Shown here in pieces: positions 1-11,952 of a stretch of 64,000 nucleotides of DNA. Within the stretch, counting starts at the first letter, position 1. Each line of letters starts with the position of its first letter. Both the position numbers and the translations under genes were made by a program. Origin of the DNA: Hyaloraphidium curvatum (Eukaryota; Monoblepharomycota; Hyaloraphidiomycetes; Hyaloraphidiales; Hyaloraphidiaceae); contig JAIVFI010000023.1 in NCBI GenBank assembly GCA_025558095.1, positions 186,001-250,000 of the forward strand, given 5' to 3'. The notes below the pieces were generated by a model. That model had not been told where the DNA came from. It did no database searches and was given only the letters and a program-made list of their open reading frames with translations.

Positions 1-598
1 CTGGCCCATGTCCGTGAGCACGAGCCTGCCGTCTTTGGTGATGAGGAAGTTGCTGGGCGGTCGATGGATGTCAGTGATTCCCACGCTCGCGTCCAGCCAG
101 AACAGCTCACCAGCTCTTGATGTCGCGGTGCACGATGCCGTGCCGCTTGAGGTGCAGCAGCGCGGCGAGCGCCTGGTGCGAGTACGAGACGACGGTGTCG
201 ATGGGCATCCTGGCCGTCGCCCTGTCGATCTCCTGGGACAGGCTCTTGGCGGCCTTGTCCATGACGATGAGCGAGTCGGTGCCGGGGATGCGGTCCATGC
301 CCGCGAGCTCCCTGTCCATCGAGGCGATGAGGGTTGAGAGGCCGACCATGTTGACGTTTCTGGTGTCGGGAACGAGCACGTCTCGGACTTTGACTATTCC
401 GGGGAGACCGCCGAGCTGCTTTGCGAGCACTGCCTCCCGGAGCTGCCAAGCGTCGAGCGCCGTGGACGACCCGACGTCGGCGCTCGACACGTCGACCTTC
501 TTGACGGCGAGCACGGTGCCGGAGCCCTTCTTCTTTGCCTCCTCGACGCGGCCCTGCCCTCCCTCGCCGATGAGCTGTCCGGAGAAGATGTAGCGCAT
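1..598 (-). CDS. Protein kinase, N-terminal part (runs off left edge)
   Basis: Seen: the first exon starts at 598 with MRYIF and gives a glycine-rich loop GEGGQGRV, the ATP-anchoring lysine in LAVKKVD, and the catalytic loop HRDIKS. A 58-nt intron at 53-110 (donor gtgagc, branch-like ctgac, acceptor cccag) joins this to CNFLITKDG and VLTDMGQ in the second exon, which continues beyond base 1. The exon junction restores HRDIKSCNFL, so the splice is well supported. Family knowledge: this is a eukaryotic protein kinase fold expected to phosphorylate Ser/Thr. The subfamily is not recognisable from the N-lobe and half of the C-lobe. Odd: the magnesium-binding DFG motif reads DMG. It is divergent from the SMPD4-like gene across a 350-bp gap. 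Confidence 0.85.
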
Positions 599-950
599 TG
601 CGACGGAGGAGAGCAGCTTCCCCGGCGGGGTCCCTGGGGCCCGGGCCGCCGAGCGTTCTAGCGAAGGAGCCTTGCTGACCGAGAAGATGGTGGTGTTCCC
701 GGACGTAATTGCGGTCTTGTTCGGCGGGCTTGCGGGCTTCGGTGCGTGAAGGGGGACGGGTCAGCGAGAGCAGGTTGGGACCGATGCGGGGCCCCACATC
801 GCCGGGGGGCACCTCTCCGTCGATGTTCTTTCCGTTTCCGCGTCCCGCTGCCGACCTGCGGAGGAGCATCGTGGGGTTCTGTTGTGTGCTTCGAGGGGTG
901 TATTTGGGTGTGGGCGACAGCGTCCTCTCGCCCATCTGCCCAAGGAAACC
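599..950. promoter_or_regulatory. Divergent intergenic region, kinase / SMPD4-like gene
   Basis: The 352 bp between the two divergent start codons must hold both 5' UTRs and promoters. No convincing TATA element or small gene was seen. The downstream start at 951 has a good context (aaaccATGg). Long frames read through this region, but they have no conserved content. Confidence 0.4.
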
Positions 951-3571
951 ATGGCAGCGCGGGCGGCCGACTGGTCGCAGCTGTTCACGGGGCGGCACCC
1001 GCCGTCGGCGGTCGCCGCCGCGCTCGCGCCGCAGCTCGGCCCGAACCCGCCGGCGCCCGCCGCGCTGTACCAGAACGTGCCGGCGATCTGCTCGTGGCTG
1101 CTCGGCTCGCAGGGCCGCGGGGGCGCCGTCCACGCGCCGCAGCCCGCAGCCGAGGAGGCCGCGCTGGCCGGCATGCTCGCGCCGCCGAGCGGGTCGCTGT
1201 TCCGCGCCGCGCTCGCAATGGCCGGGGACGCGATGCTGTACGAGGTGCCGCTGAGCGCCCTGCCGCGGCCCACGCAGGCGCTCCTGGACACGGCGGAGCG
1301 TTCGCAGCTGCCGGCCCTGCTGCGCTCCCGCATCCACGCCGCGCCGGGCGCGGGGGACGGCAGCCACGTGCTCGCGCCCGGCAAGAGCGACCAGCAGATC
1401 CTGATTCGGATGACCGTGTGCGAGGTGAATTGCATTCGCGTCCGACGCCTCCGCACGCGTTCTCACGCCCCGGGCAGTACTTTCTCTTTGTCTTTCTGCT
1501 CGCAGGGACGGCATTCACGGCCGCAGCACCTGCTCTGCAGCCCCGGCCGGCCGTTTCCGGCGCACCCGCAACGGTCAACTCTCCCCCAGCCTTTTACCTG
1601 ACGCTGCTCTCGTCCTACGCGCGCTTCTTCCTCCCTCCGGAGCCTGGAGCACGTACCGACACCCGCACCGAGCCCTCCTCCCCCACCGCCGCGCGCCGCG
1701 CCTCCATCGCACCCGTCCTCGCCCGCGGCGCCTCCTTCTTCGCCGCCCGCACAGCAACGCAGCCCGCTCCGACCGGCGGCGCAGAGCAGCGCCCCGACGA
1801 GCCCAACGTCTTCACCCTCGTACCATCCGCGGACCTCGCCAGCGCCCTCTCCGAATTCTTCTGCGACGCGCTGGCGGAGCTGTTCCTGGGCCAGAACGCG
1901 CTGCCGACTCCCGGCGTCGCCCCGCGCGACCCTTACGTCAGGCCGCCGCTGGTGGTAATCAGGGGCACCGCGGACATCGTGCGGATGCTGCAGGGCGCGG
2001 AGCTGGGCGCCGTCGAGATCGGCGTGGGGCGCATGCCGGGGAGGGACACGCTGCAGGGGGCGGCCAGGAGGCGCGCGTGCATGGCGTTCAAGTGGAAGCT
2101 GTATGCGTTTCTCAGGCTGGCCTTTGTTTACTGCCACGAGGAAGAGCTCTTTGACGAGGTGGGGACGCGACGCGCGCATCGCCGATCCGCCCCGCTCAGC
2201 CCCCGTTTTCCGCAGCTCTCGAGGCTGTACGTCGACTACATCGCCCCGTGGCAGCAGCACTTCGACCCTTCCTACCACAACCTCCTAGCCGACCGCCTCT
2301 TCTTCTACACCTCCCTTTTCCGCCTCTGGCTCGAGCGCGCCTCCAAGGCAGACGGGGCCGCCATGGCCGCGCAGCTCCGCGCCGCCGCGGCGGTTCCCGA
2401 CGGCCGGCGGCCCCTCGCCGAGGTCATCATTTCCGTGCTCTCGGTCTTTTGCAACCCCCTCGAGGTCCTGGACTTTCTCCGGCTGCTCGAATCCGCCTTC
2501 GTCTCGGCGCCGCCCTCGTACAACCATCCCCTCGGGGGTGCCGAGAACGAGGCCCGGATCCTGGTGCAGGCCATGCTCGGCGCGTGCCCGGCGCAGGTCA
2601 GGATGCTCGAGGCCGCGTCGTACGCGCCCGTGTTCGCGCCGGTCGCGCCGATGGGGAGGGAGGACACGCGGGACGTGGCGGCGAGGCTGGCGGCGGCGGT
2701 CAGGGCCGGGATCAAGGCGCTGGAGGCGGTTCCGGCCGCGGCATCGCCGGTGACGGTGCCGGGGGCGGTTCCGGCGCCCGCGCCGCCCCCGAATCCGGCC
2801 GAGAAGCTGAAGGGCATCCTGGAGATGCTCCAGACCGCGTTCGGGATCGTGGCCGCGCCGGACGCCGGGAACCTGCAGGCCGTGGAAATGGCCGAGATGC
2901 GGGCGTTGGAGCGCGCGGCGCCGAGCGAGGAGGAGGGCGCGTTGCTCTCGCCGGCGGCCAAGAGGTTCAACCTCCCGCACGCGCCCATGGTGCGGGCCAA
3001 CGGGACCCTGACGGACCGGAGCAGGTACATGATCCGGCACGGCCTGCAAAAGGCGAGCAACCTGGACGTGCCGATCGTCGAGGAAAAGTACCAGGATCCG
3101 TGGCTGCGCATGCGCCGCGAGAGGCTCGTGGGGGACAGCGAGAACGCGTTCCTCGTCGCCCTCACGGGGGCGCTGGGGAACGCACTGCAGGCGCTATCCG
3201 TCTCGGTGCTGGCGGCTCTGGCGGAGCGGTACCCGGACCTGAAGCTGCCCGTCGTGCGGAGGGTGCCCGCGCGGCCGTACGTCGCGTTCGAGATGGTGCC
3301 GGCCGGCGAGTGCGCGCGCCGCGTCTCGTTCCGGTGGCTCCGCTGGTTCGCGTCATACCCCAACCTTGTCGGCATCCTAGTTGTCTGGCTCGCGGCGTGG
3401 TTCGCGTGGAGGCTGCTGCTGATCGCCGGCAAAGTGCTGTGGTACGCATTTGCGGCACCGAGGGCGGTACCGACGCCCCGTGCGGTCCCGCAGCGCGGGC
3501 CCCAGCAGGGCTATCAGCGCCAGCATCAAGGTCCCGGGGGTCGGGGTGCGTACAAGGCGCCCATGTACTGA
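951..3571 (+). CDS. Putative SMPD4-like (neutral sphingomyelinase 3 family) membrane protein
   Basis: Seen: start at 951 and two introns, 1425-1477 and 2159-2215, giving about 836 residues, close to the 830-866 of animal SMPD4. The first splice joins MTVCE to YFLFVFLLA, resembling the EY-F-F motif of that family. Further hallmarks are the stretch LYVDYIAPWQ followed by NLLADRLFFYTSLF, and a single hydrophobic C-terminal segment (NLVGILVVWLAAWFAWRLLL) followed by a short proline/glutamine-rich tail, which suggests a tail-anchored ER or nuclear-envelope protein. Known: SMPD4 associates with ER and nuclear envelope membranes and nuclear pores, and hydrolyses sphingomyelin. Inferred: the assignment rests on a few motifs and the architecture, so a different tail-anchored family is possible. 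The second intron is 57 nt and leaves the frame open if retained. Confidence 0.55.
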
Positions 3572-3663
3572 GAATTGAGGGCGGAACGCGAACCGCGAAC
3601 CTAGCTTCATGTTTCTGAGAGGCGTCATCCCGTAGTCGCCACTAGCACGCGTGACCGCCGGCA

Positions 3664-4938
3664 ATGGCGGCCAACGAGCGAGCGCCGCTGCTGGACGGGA
3701 ATCGACCGCTGCGGTCCTTTCTGTCGTCCCTGCGGTCCGTCTTTGCCGGGGATGCCGAAACCGGGGCCTCGGAGGCCCGGCCCTTCCTAGCCGACACCGG
3801 GCCGCAGGTTTCGTCCCCGGTGGTCGATGCCGGGGCCGGGTACCCGGAGTACCCCTCGGCGGAGCCCGTGCCGTCCAAGGAGCGGCCGCCGCGGACCTGG
3901 CCCTGGTGCCTGCTCGCGCTCGTTGTCGTGGGGTCGGCTGTGCTGGCCGTCTGGTTCCTGGCGATCCCGAGGTTCATCGAGTCGCTGATCGCGGGGAACA
4001 CGGGCGGCGCAGACATCGGCCGCGTCGAGCTGGTCGCCTTTGACGACGCGGGGGTGACGGTCGCCGTGCAGGACCTGTCCCTGAAGACCGGCCGCGCCCT
4101 GCCGTTTGCTGCGTTCATGGACGAGGCGCGGTTCGAGGTGCTTTCTTGCGGCCTGCCCAACGCGTCGTCGGGAGCCGCTGACGATGGCGCGCCGGCGTGC
4201 TCGGACCGCGCGGACTTGACCCATCTCTACAAGCTGGACACCCCGAGATTCGTGGTGCCCGGAAGTACCGAGGACCTCTTGCTGTCTTTCCCCGTGCGCG
4301 TGGAGGACCTCAACACCAATCTGGGGGGGCAGATACAGAGGATTCTGGCGCTGAAGGACGCGGCACCCCCCATGTCGTCGCTCGCCAGGGGACGGCCCTC
4401 GGTGGGCATCCAGCTGCTGGGCATCCCTTTCCGGTGGCGCGTGGCGATCGAGCAGGCCATGTCGTTCGACGTGGCCGAGCTGTTCCGCAATGTCTCCAAG
4501 TACGAGCTCTCTTACCAGCTCCTCGCCCACAACGGGTCGTCCGGAGCGCTGCCTTTCCCCTCCGAAGAGTCGCTGGAGTTCAATGCCAGCATGGAGTTCC
4601 GAAATCCGTACCCATTCTCGCTTCGCGACCAACCTTTTGCGGTCGAGCTGCAAGTGTTCACCAACGACTCCAAGAAGGACACCTTCCCCGGGCACCGGCT
4701 GGCGTCGGTGACGATGTACCACCTCGGGCTCGACAGAGGACAGAACCAGCGCAACATCTCGATCTTGACGAATCCCGAGGAGCATGACCGCCTGCTCAGC
4801 CTCGTCGCAAAGGCAGTCCTCCACATTCCGGTGTCGGTTGCCCTTCGACAGGTGCGCCTGGTGGGCGAGAACGTCGTGCCCTGGTGGATGCAGCGCATTG
4901 CGGGGACTATTGATATGGTCATCGATCTTCACAACTAA
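3664..4938 (+). CDS. Type II single-pass membrane protein, LEA2/DUF3712-like
   Basis: A single uninterrupted 424-codon frame. Residues 1-79 are polar and start with MAANERAPLLDG, which contains a dileucine-like sorting motif typical of vacuolar or endosomal membrane proteins. One membrane segment spans about residues 80-101 (CLLALVVVGSAVLAVWFLA). The remaining ~320 residues look like an extracytosolic domain of beta-rich type with several N-x-S/T sites. The phrase ALPFAAFMDEARFEVLSCG and repeated amphipathic strands resemble fungal DUF3712/LEA-2-like proteins of the vacuole membrane (the yeast Tag1 type). Inferred: lumenal lipid- or protein-binding role; no enzymatic motif is visible. It follows the SMPD4-like gene on the same strand with a 92-bp gap and is convergent with PDS5. 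Confidence 0.45.
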   Translation: MAANERAPLLDGNRPLRSFLSSLRSVFAGDAETGASEARPFLADTGPQVSSPVVDAGAGYPEYPSAEPVPSKERPPRTWPWCLLALVVVGSAVLAVWFLAIPRFIESLIAGNTGGADIGRVELVAFDDAGVTVAVQDLSLKTGRALPFAAFMDEARFEVLSCGLPNASSGAADDGAPACSDRADLTHLYKLDTPRFVVPGSTEDLLLSFPVRVEDLNTNLGGQIQRILALKDAAPPMSSLARGRPSVGIQLLGIPFRWRVAIEQAMSFDVAELFRNVSKYELSYQLLAHNGSSGALPFPSEESLEFNASMEFRNPYPFSLRDQPFAVELQVFTNDSKKDTFPGHRLASVTMYHLGLDRGQNQRNISILTNPEEHDRLLSLVAKAVLHIPVSVALRQVRLVGENVVPWWMQRIAGTIDMVIDLHN

Positions 4939-5016
4939 GAAGAGAATGTACGGGGAATCTCACTAACATGTGGGTATCGCATCACTTCCTTGCACGAGAG
5001 CTCCCGCCCCTTTCCA

Positions 5017-8000
5017 TCATCTTCTCTTCGAGCGCCGCGCCTTCCCGCCTTCCGGTTCCTCCACGCGCTCCTTTTCCGAGGTCTCTTCCACCTTCCTCCC
5101 TCGCTTCCGTGGAAGTGCCGCCGACGGTTCCGCAGATTCAGTGTCCATTTCTGGAGCAGGTTCCGCAGGTTCCGCCTCGGCATCCACGGCCACGTCCGAC
5201 ATCGGAGCGTCCTCCTCATCCTCGCTTGATCCCTCCGCCAGCGTTTTCCCGCGTGCTCTTCGACCCGCATTGCTGATAGACGTCATCCACGGCCAAACAC
5301 TGGGCTCCAACAAGACTCACCGCCTGATAGGTGGGGAGGGTTCTGCAACAGCCTCGTCGTCGTCATCATCGCTCTCTCGGCCAGCACTGCGACGCCGCGA
5401 CGCTTTCGCATTCTTCTTCGCCGGCGTGAAGTCGACCTCGTCTCCAGCTAAGCCTGCCCCCGAAGCCCGCTTCTTAAGCCGGGAAGGGTCTGGTTTCGGC
5501 TCTCGGAGCGACTTCATCCACTCCTCGAATTCGGGCCGCAGATACGTCTTGCGCACGTTCTGCAGAGTAGGGGCGATGGAATGAATCACCGACCGGCAAG
5601 CGGCATGTGCGTAGCCACCAACGTCCGCGGCTGCTTTGGAAGAGAGCTGCTTGAAGAGGCTCTTCGGCATGCGGAGACTGAGCTCGTGCGACTCCAGAGA
5701 CCAGCCGAGCTGATGGCTCTTGTCCCTTATCAGGTACTGCGACAGCTCGGAAAGAACGTAAAGATTCTATGCAAGGAGGCAGTTTGAGGGGGGGGATGCA
5801 GCAGGACAGCCAGCCGTCTCACCTCCGATGACTCGGACAAGTTGTCCCTGACGACCTTCAACTGCCCAGACACGATGTAGAGGTAGGAGATGTTCTCCGC
5901 CGTCGCCACCGTCTCCAGGAAGAACTCGATGTACCTGGCCCGTCTTGTCAGGGACTGGTGTTGCGAAATCGTCAGCAAGCATACTTACTTCGAGAAAAGC
6001 TGGAGGGACTCGAGGTCGGTCCCGAAGTCCGGATGATGCGCCAGCAGATGGAGTACACGGACGTAGGAGAGCTCGAACAGATCGGCACTTGAGTCCTTTT
6101 CGTGTTCTGAGGTGCACGATTACGGTCCCGGCCTCAAAAGCAAGCTCTTATAGCTTACCGATCCTCATTGCCTTGGCTCTGCGCAGCAGGTGCAACTTGA
6201 TCTGAAGGTCCGAGTCAGCTAGCGCGAGGGTACGAGAGCATTGACGTTACCCGATGCTTGAGCTCAGCTTCAGGTTCGTGCGCCGATAGCATGAGGATGA
6301 CGGAGTAGCGCATCGGCAAGCCGCCAACTTGGATGTACTTGATCAACCGATTTCCAAAGGCTTCGCGCACCTGATAGCACGAGTCCTGCAGCGAGATTGT
6401 AATCAGAGGAACGCGAAGGCGATTACAGAACCCACCTGTATCACGAGAGCCAGCTTGAGGAAATCATGCTGCGTGATCATCTCGTCCAGCGGATTGCTGG
6501 CCTTGGCCAGCTTCAGCAATCCCCGAGCGGCAGTCAGCCGCAGATGCGCCCGGCATACCGCACTGCAAACCTGTTGTGAGCGCCAAGCGACGACGAAGCG
6601 GCGGAGAGACGAACCTGGATGAGCCTTGCGACAAAAGCTCTCCATCCAAGTCCAAGATCTTCCACAGCAGTTTGAACACGGACTTGGCGCCATCCCTGAA
6701 CGATTCATCGCCATCTCGGGCGAGAGGAATGATGCGACTGATGAGGAGTTTGACGGCGAGGATCTTGGAGCGAATGAAGGGTGACAGGTCAGAGTAGTCG
6801 ACCCAATCTTGACCGCTCTCCTGGCTGTCGGCGGAGTCCTGGAACCGCGGACATGAGCACGACGAATCAATACGACGGACGAAGCGCGCTCACCTCGGGA
6901 CCAGAGGGCGAAAGCAGGACCTCCTTGACGATGAAGCTCAGGATCGCCTCTCGCTGCATCTCAAAAACGTAAGGAAGCTGCAGTGCAAGCTGGTTCAATG
7001 CAGAAAGCCTGGAGGGAAGGGCCTCGTCTTCGCGATCCAGCTTTCCGACCAGCGTCTAGACCAGGACAGCAATCAATCCCCGAAAAGTGCAAGGTTGGCG
7101 GGCCGTTCACCTCCAACAAATCTCCGCAGACTTTGTCCTTGTCATTCATGCGGCTGAGAACAATGACCGCATGCTTGGCCTGAGCCTCGTTGCCTTCAAG
7201 AGCGTACTTGACCAGCCGATTCTGCGATTTTCTGTGCGAACGTTTGATGACGACGAGCTAGACGAGCCAGAACGACGAGGCTTACTTGTCTTGTGGCACG
7301 TTTTCTTGGTCAGTCTTTGCCGTTTGAGCCAGGGCCTCCAGGGTGTCCGTGGCTATGGCCAAATGTTGTGAGCATGTGAAGCGATCCCGCAGAGAGTCAG
7401 CGGGCCTACCAAGAATCGCATCGCTACTCTGCAGAAAGTCAAGAAACTGCTTTGCATTGCCCTTGTAAAGCATCGGGAGGTAGTCCGAGATGCTCTGCAC
7501 AGGAAGTAAGAACTGGAGCTCGCGTAACGACAGACGCACAACCTTCAACAGCTTCTGCGCGGCGTCCCCGAGTGCTCTTTGCGCCTTCGCCTTGCTGTCA
7601 GCCCCTGCTTTGATGCGCTCCATGATGATCGGAATTGAGGACCGGTGCAGGATCGTCAACGACGTTTTGCGAAGCAGATTGGCGAACGTGTCCCAGAGAG
7701 TGCTTGATACCCCTTCCATTCGCTTTTGCAGCTCCCTCTGCAGAACCCAGCATGAAAAATTGCTCGCGAGACAACCGCAACAGCCTCACGAGATCCTTCA
7801 GCAGAATCTTGTACTCCGTCTTCACGTCCAGTACGCTCAACAAAAGCTTGTAGAGCCTGGAATCGTTAAGGGAAGAAAACTTCTCAAGGCTGGCGAGCGT
7901 TCTCTTGGGATCGGTCGTCCGATCTGGTAGTTGCGGCGGTTGAGGAGACGTGGTAACGCCAGCTCGGGGGTGCATACCGGCGATGTACGAATGAATCGCA

Positions 8001-10228
8001 CTGAGGTTCTTTGTGATCTCCTCCTCGTCGCCGTCAATCACACCGCCCTGCGCCCAGAGATGATCAGCGCAATATCCGATTCGATTGCCAGGCCGCTCAC
8101 GTTGTACGACGTCGAAAGGTCAATCAAAGCTTTCACATTATCTGTCCACCTATACCAGGATCAGATCGACTTCGCCCAACCGTAAAGCTGTTACCTACGT
8201 GCTCCTCCGTGCAATGAGGGATATGAAGGCCTTGAAGGCTTTGTCGTCGAAAGTGGAGACGATCGACAATAGACGTTCCGTCCTTGATTGATCGTTCGCG
8301 TCCGGGGGGAAGATGTCCTCATGAAGGGTCCTCTCGATCGCAGCCCTTAGTGGTCCGGTTAGCACGGCACACCCGGAGAACCCTGTGAGTCAGCCTACAA
8401 TGCCTCCGGATCGTTCAAGTACACCGCATGCATGAGGTGCGTGGGGATGAAGTCAAACTTCTCCGCTGCTGATGCGATCGCGGTCGCTCTGCGCGACAAG
8501 TGCGAGGATCAATAACTAGAAAACTAAGTGCCCACAAACCTTACCCCTCTCCGTTGGCATTTGCGTACAGCTTGGCCAGAGCTTTGATGGCTTCCTGACG
8601 CACGGAACCCTAGAAACTCTCGTGAGCGGACGAACGACACCGCACGGGGGGGCCCGCACCTTCTTGTCCTTGCATCGTTCACTCAGCTCCGTCAGAACCT
8701 CGGTACCGACAAACGAGACAACAGACGGATGCAGCGATGCAATAGTCCTGATAACGGCCGTCCGTACTTTGTCGTCTGGGTCCCGGATCTTGTGGGCCAG
8801 CACCTCTGGTGCGTACAGTCAAACTCTTATCGGCTTAATGCTCAGAAGCACCCACCGTCCAGCTCGGCAGCGAACTCGGGGTGCGACTTGTAAATCGGCG
8901 CACAACCTTCGATCAGCTTCACCCGGATCGCAACCTCCTTGTCCTTCTCCCTGCAATTCACGTCATGAACGTGCGTTCGTTGCCAGACAAGATCTGCGCC
9001 GCACCTGTTGAGCCACTTCTTCCAGGCTCCGGGGAACGACTTGACGAGCTGCGAGCCTTTCTCGGCAAAGAGGGCAGAAAAGGTGGTGGTGGCAATCTCG
9101 CGTATCTTTGTGTCCTGGAACTGGAGCCCACCAAAGCGTGAGAGCGACGCTGCGTGCCGGGGTACAATTCAATTACCATCAGCTCGTTCTCAAGCACAGG
9201 GATGACGCGATCAAGGGCTGTGGGTGCGTGCTTGTTGATCTCCACGATCAAGTCGTGCTGGGCCTGGACCTCCTCGTAGTTGTCGTCCTCCTTGGCCGAC
9301 AGGATCGTATCAGAGAAGTGCTGAAGAGGCGTTAACAAAGGGGGTTGAGTAGGTTTGTCCAACGCCTCCTACGGTGCAGAAGTAGCGCTGAAGCTGATCC
9401 GAGGTCCCCTTGCACAGATCGACCGCCATCCGGAAAGCCGCGGCATTCTCCTTCTAAAGACCGGCAGGAACGTGAGCAACTGCTCGGTCACCTCCCGCAG
9501 CAGCAAACGTCGCACCTGCCGCTTGGGAGAGAACTGATTGGCAAGCACGTCGATCGCTTCGACGGGGAGGCTGGCGCACTCCTCCACGATCTGCTGCAGC
9601 AAATCCGTCATGCACACTGCGCAGTTCTTTGAGTGCTCCGGCTTGATCGTCTCGAAGAAGTCCTTGAAGAAATCCGCGACCAGGTCGTCCTGTCCTCGCT
9701 GAATGTCGGCGACGAGGACTATGCTCTTGACCGTAGACAGATTCTCAACGAGGTAAAAGTACTTCTGGAAGTACGGCCCCTCGATGTCGGCGATGTTGAG
9801 GAGCTGCCGGCGGAAGAACTCAAAGATCTCCTGCGTCGGCGGGTCAGCCCAAGCACTGCCAGCAGCTGCGTAGGCGGCTCCCACCCTCAACTCCGAGTTG
9901 CTGTACGGCGCGTCCGGAGCGTAGAGGCGGAGAATGTCTGCAATGCAGCAGGCCGTCAGGGCCTTGACGCCCTTGTCCTTGTGCGTCACGAGGGACGGCG
10001 ACACGAGGTCGCGCGTGACGGATGCCAGCGATTCGACGTCGACATCCTCCTGTTCGAACTTTGCCAATTCCTCGTGCAGTTCCTAGTGTAGGCCCGCCGC
10101 GTCAGGAGGGCCGGACCTTCAAGAACCACGGCATGCCCCACTGTGAGCCGTCGGTTCAAATCCGCCGCCGATATGGGCTTCCCAGGCGCCGGGAGCAGCT
10201 TCGCCTTGAACTTCAGCTTCTTCGACAT
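5017..10228 (-). CDS. PDS5: Sister chromatid cohesion protein PDS5
   Basis: PDS5 is the HEAT-repeat regulator that binds cohesin (SCC1/SMC) and controls its loading, acetylation and release on chromosomes. Seen: start MSKKLKFKAKLLP at 10228, then the signature HKDKGVKALTACC-ADILRLYAPDAPY and YFQKYFYLVENL, followed by the HEAT array (for example HPSVVSFVGTEVL, LHEDIFPPDAND, KYALEGNEAQAKHA). Near the end come YLYIVSGQLKVVRDN and NLYVLSELSQYL, then the basic/acidic tail ending RSKRR. At least eighteen introns of 50-62 nt interrupt it; those placed exactly include 10083-10141, 9454-9515, 9321-9372, 9121-9176, 8951-9004, 8806-8855, 8610-8659 and 8346-8398. Each junction restores family sequence. 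The acidic C-terminal tail with SSEDEED and K/R clusters is typical. Identity is certain; a few 3' splice sites are not. Confidence 0.93.
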
Positions 10229-10530
10229 CGCGCCGCTGCTGGCCTAGCGGCCTCCAACAGGGGTACGGGCAGAGAAGCGGTGTTGGGACTTACGCCCCCG
10301 CGATGAACCAGGGAACGTTTCCGGCCAATCCGTGCACGTTCCCCCGAGGCTGCGCCCGTGGTGATGCAAATGAATATCAGCACATCGCTCCTCTGAGGTT
10401 TGTAGAGGCGTTCCTGGACTGAAACGGTAGCGAGGGGCTCGTCCAAAACGGCGCTCGCGGCGGGCAAAGGGAGTCAACCTCAACCCGAACTCGAAAGGGA
10501 CCCGAGACCCGTCCCCCTGCCTCGACTGCG
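10229..10530. promoter_or_regulatory. Divergent intergenic region, PDS5 / DCN1
   Basis: About 300 bp separate the divergent ATGs. It should contain both promoters. I see no RNA gene, conserved box or small reading frame with a recognisable product. Confidence 0.4.
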
Positions 10531-11826
10531 ATGGCCGGCTCGAAGAGGAAGAAGAGCGCCGCCGCCGAGGCCAAGACCGATTCGTCGAAACGGCGGCGCG
10601 GGGATCCGGAGCCGGTCGCCAAGAGCTCGCCGAGGTCCAAGGGACGGTGGGCCAAGGCAGCCTGCGCCCTCTCCGCGCGTTGCTCATCCCTTTCCAGCGC
10701 CGGTGGAAGCAAGGTGTCCGACGATGACGAGGTTTGGGGAATCCTGCCTCCCTTGTGTTCAGGGGTGACCGACCCCGTTCGCACCGTTTCCGACTGGGCA
10801 TCCCCAGGCTCCCGGGTTCGCGTTGGACAAGGCGCTCCACATGTTTAAAGGCTACGCTGATCCCGATGAACCGGAGTGCGTTTCTCGGCTGGCGGCGTCT
10901 TTCGAACGGATCCTCACGGGGGATGCTCCCCCGTCCTAGGCAAATCGGACCGGAGGGCATCGAGCGGCTCAGCGAAGACATTGGCGTTCCCGCAGATTCG
11001 GTCGACATGCTGATTTACGCATACAAGCTTGGCGCGACTAGGATGGGCTTCTTTACGCAGCAGGAATTCCTCGGAGGGATGGAGAGACTGGGGTAGGGTC
11101 GCTGTGGTGTCGGCGACACCAGGGTTGCTCACAGTGATTCCGGGCTTGCGCAGAGTGGACACGCCCAAGAAGCTTCGGCGACTGTTGCCCGTTTTGCGCG
11201 AGGTTCTGGCGGATATCCGTTCGACGGATTTCAAGGAGGTTGGCTCGTCCGTGCTCTGAACCCCGAAAGATCTCTTGACCACCTTCAATAGCTGTACAAG
11301 TTCACATTCCAGTTTGCGCGCGGGGAGCAGCGGGTGGTTGACGTCGAGGTACTTCCAGACGGGTTCGTCGGTTGAATCCGCTAATGACCGCGCAAGATGG
11401 CCAAGATCTTCTGGAGGATGTTGTTGGAGCACGAGCCGTCGCACGCAGAGCTTTTCGCCCAGTACCTGGAGGAGAAGAAGCCGGCCAAGAGCATTACCAG
11501 AGATCAGTGGACAAGGTTGGTGGAATCTGAGGGTCGGCGCCGCACCCTATGACGTAACGGGACCGTCCCGCTGAATCCGCCCCTGCGCTGCATAGCTTCA
11601 GGGGTGAGTTCAAGTGCCTTCCTTTCTTCGTCGCTGACTGGTCGATAGACTTCTGCACCGTCGTGAAACCGGACCTCAGCAACTGGGACGACAATGGCGC
11701 CTGTTTGTGGCATGCGCCGGGCGCGAAGTGCTCGCACTGACGTCGGCGTTTTCAGGGCCTTTGCTTTTCGATGACTACGTGGAGTGGCGAAGGGAGAAAG
11801 CGGGTGGCCCTTTGCACGACCAATGA
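10531..11826 (+). CDS. DCN1: DCN1-like protein (cullin neddylation E3 co-factor)
   Basis: DCN1 recruits the NEDD8-charged E2 to cullins. Seen: an N-terminal basic tail MAGSKRKKS, then after intron 10714-10807 ALDKALHMFKGYADPDEPE. After intron 10876-10939 comes QIGPEGIERLSEDIGV and YAYKLGATRMGFFTQQEFL. Later exons give MERLGVDTPKKLRRLLP, LYKFTFQFARGEQR, MAKIFWRMLLEHEP, KSITRDQWT, and finally DLSNWDDNGAW and FDDYVEWRREKAGG, ending LHDQ at 11826. This order is the potentiating-neddylation (PONY) domain, including the LSNYDE-GAW-type cullin-binding face. No UBA domain is visible at the N terminus, as in DCNL3-5-like or shortened forms. It converges with eIF3d, leaving about 125 bp. Confidence 0.87.
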
Positions 11827-11952
11827 CGTCCCGCGGCACTTGCGATACCCGATACCCAACATGCCGGACTACGAAGACTGTTTCATGGTACTGATGCGGA
11901 GTCATGGATGCCCGATGAGAACGAGTGTACTTCAGACAGATCGATTAGCTTC

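Noticed and set aside
746-3571. A 941-codon open frame starting at 746
   Set aside because: Its first ~240 codons have arginine/alanine-rich random composition. The real gene starts at 951 in another frame and joins this frame by the 1425-1477 intron.
10140-10165. A tRNA B-box-like GGTTCAAATCC
   Set aside because: It lies in the first coding exon of PDS5 (codons for ADLNRR read on the other strand), with no A box, anticodon stem or acceptor stem at tRNA spacing.
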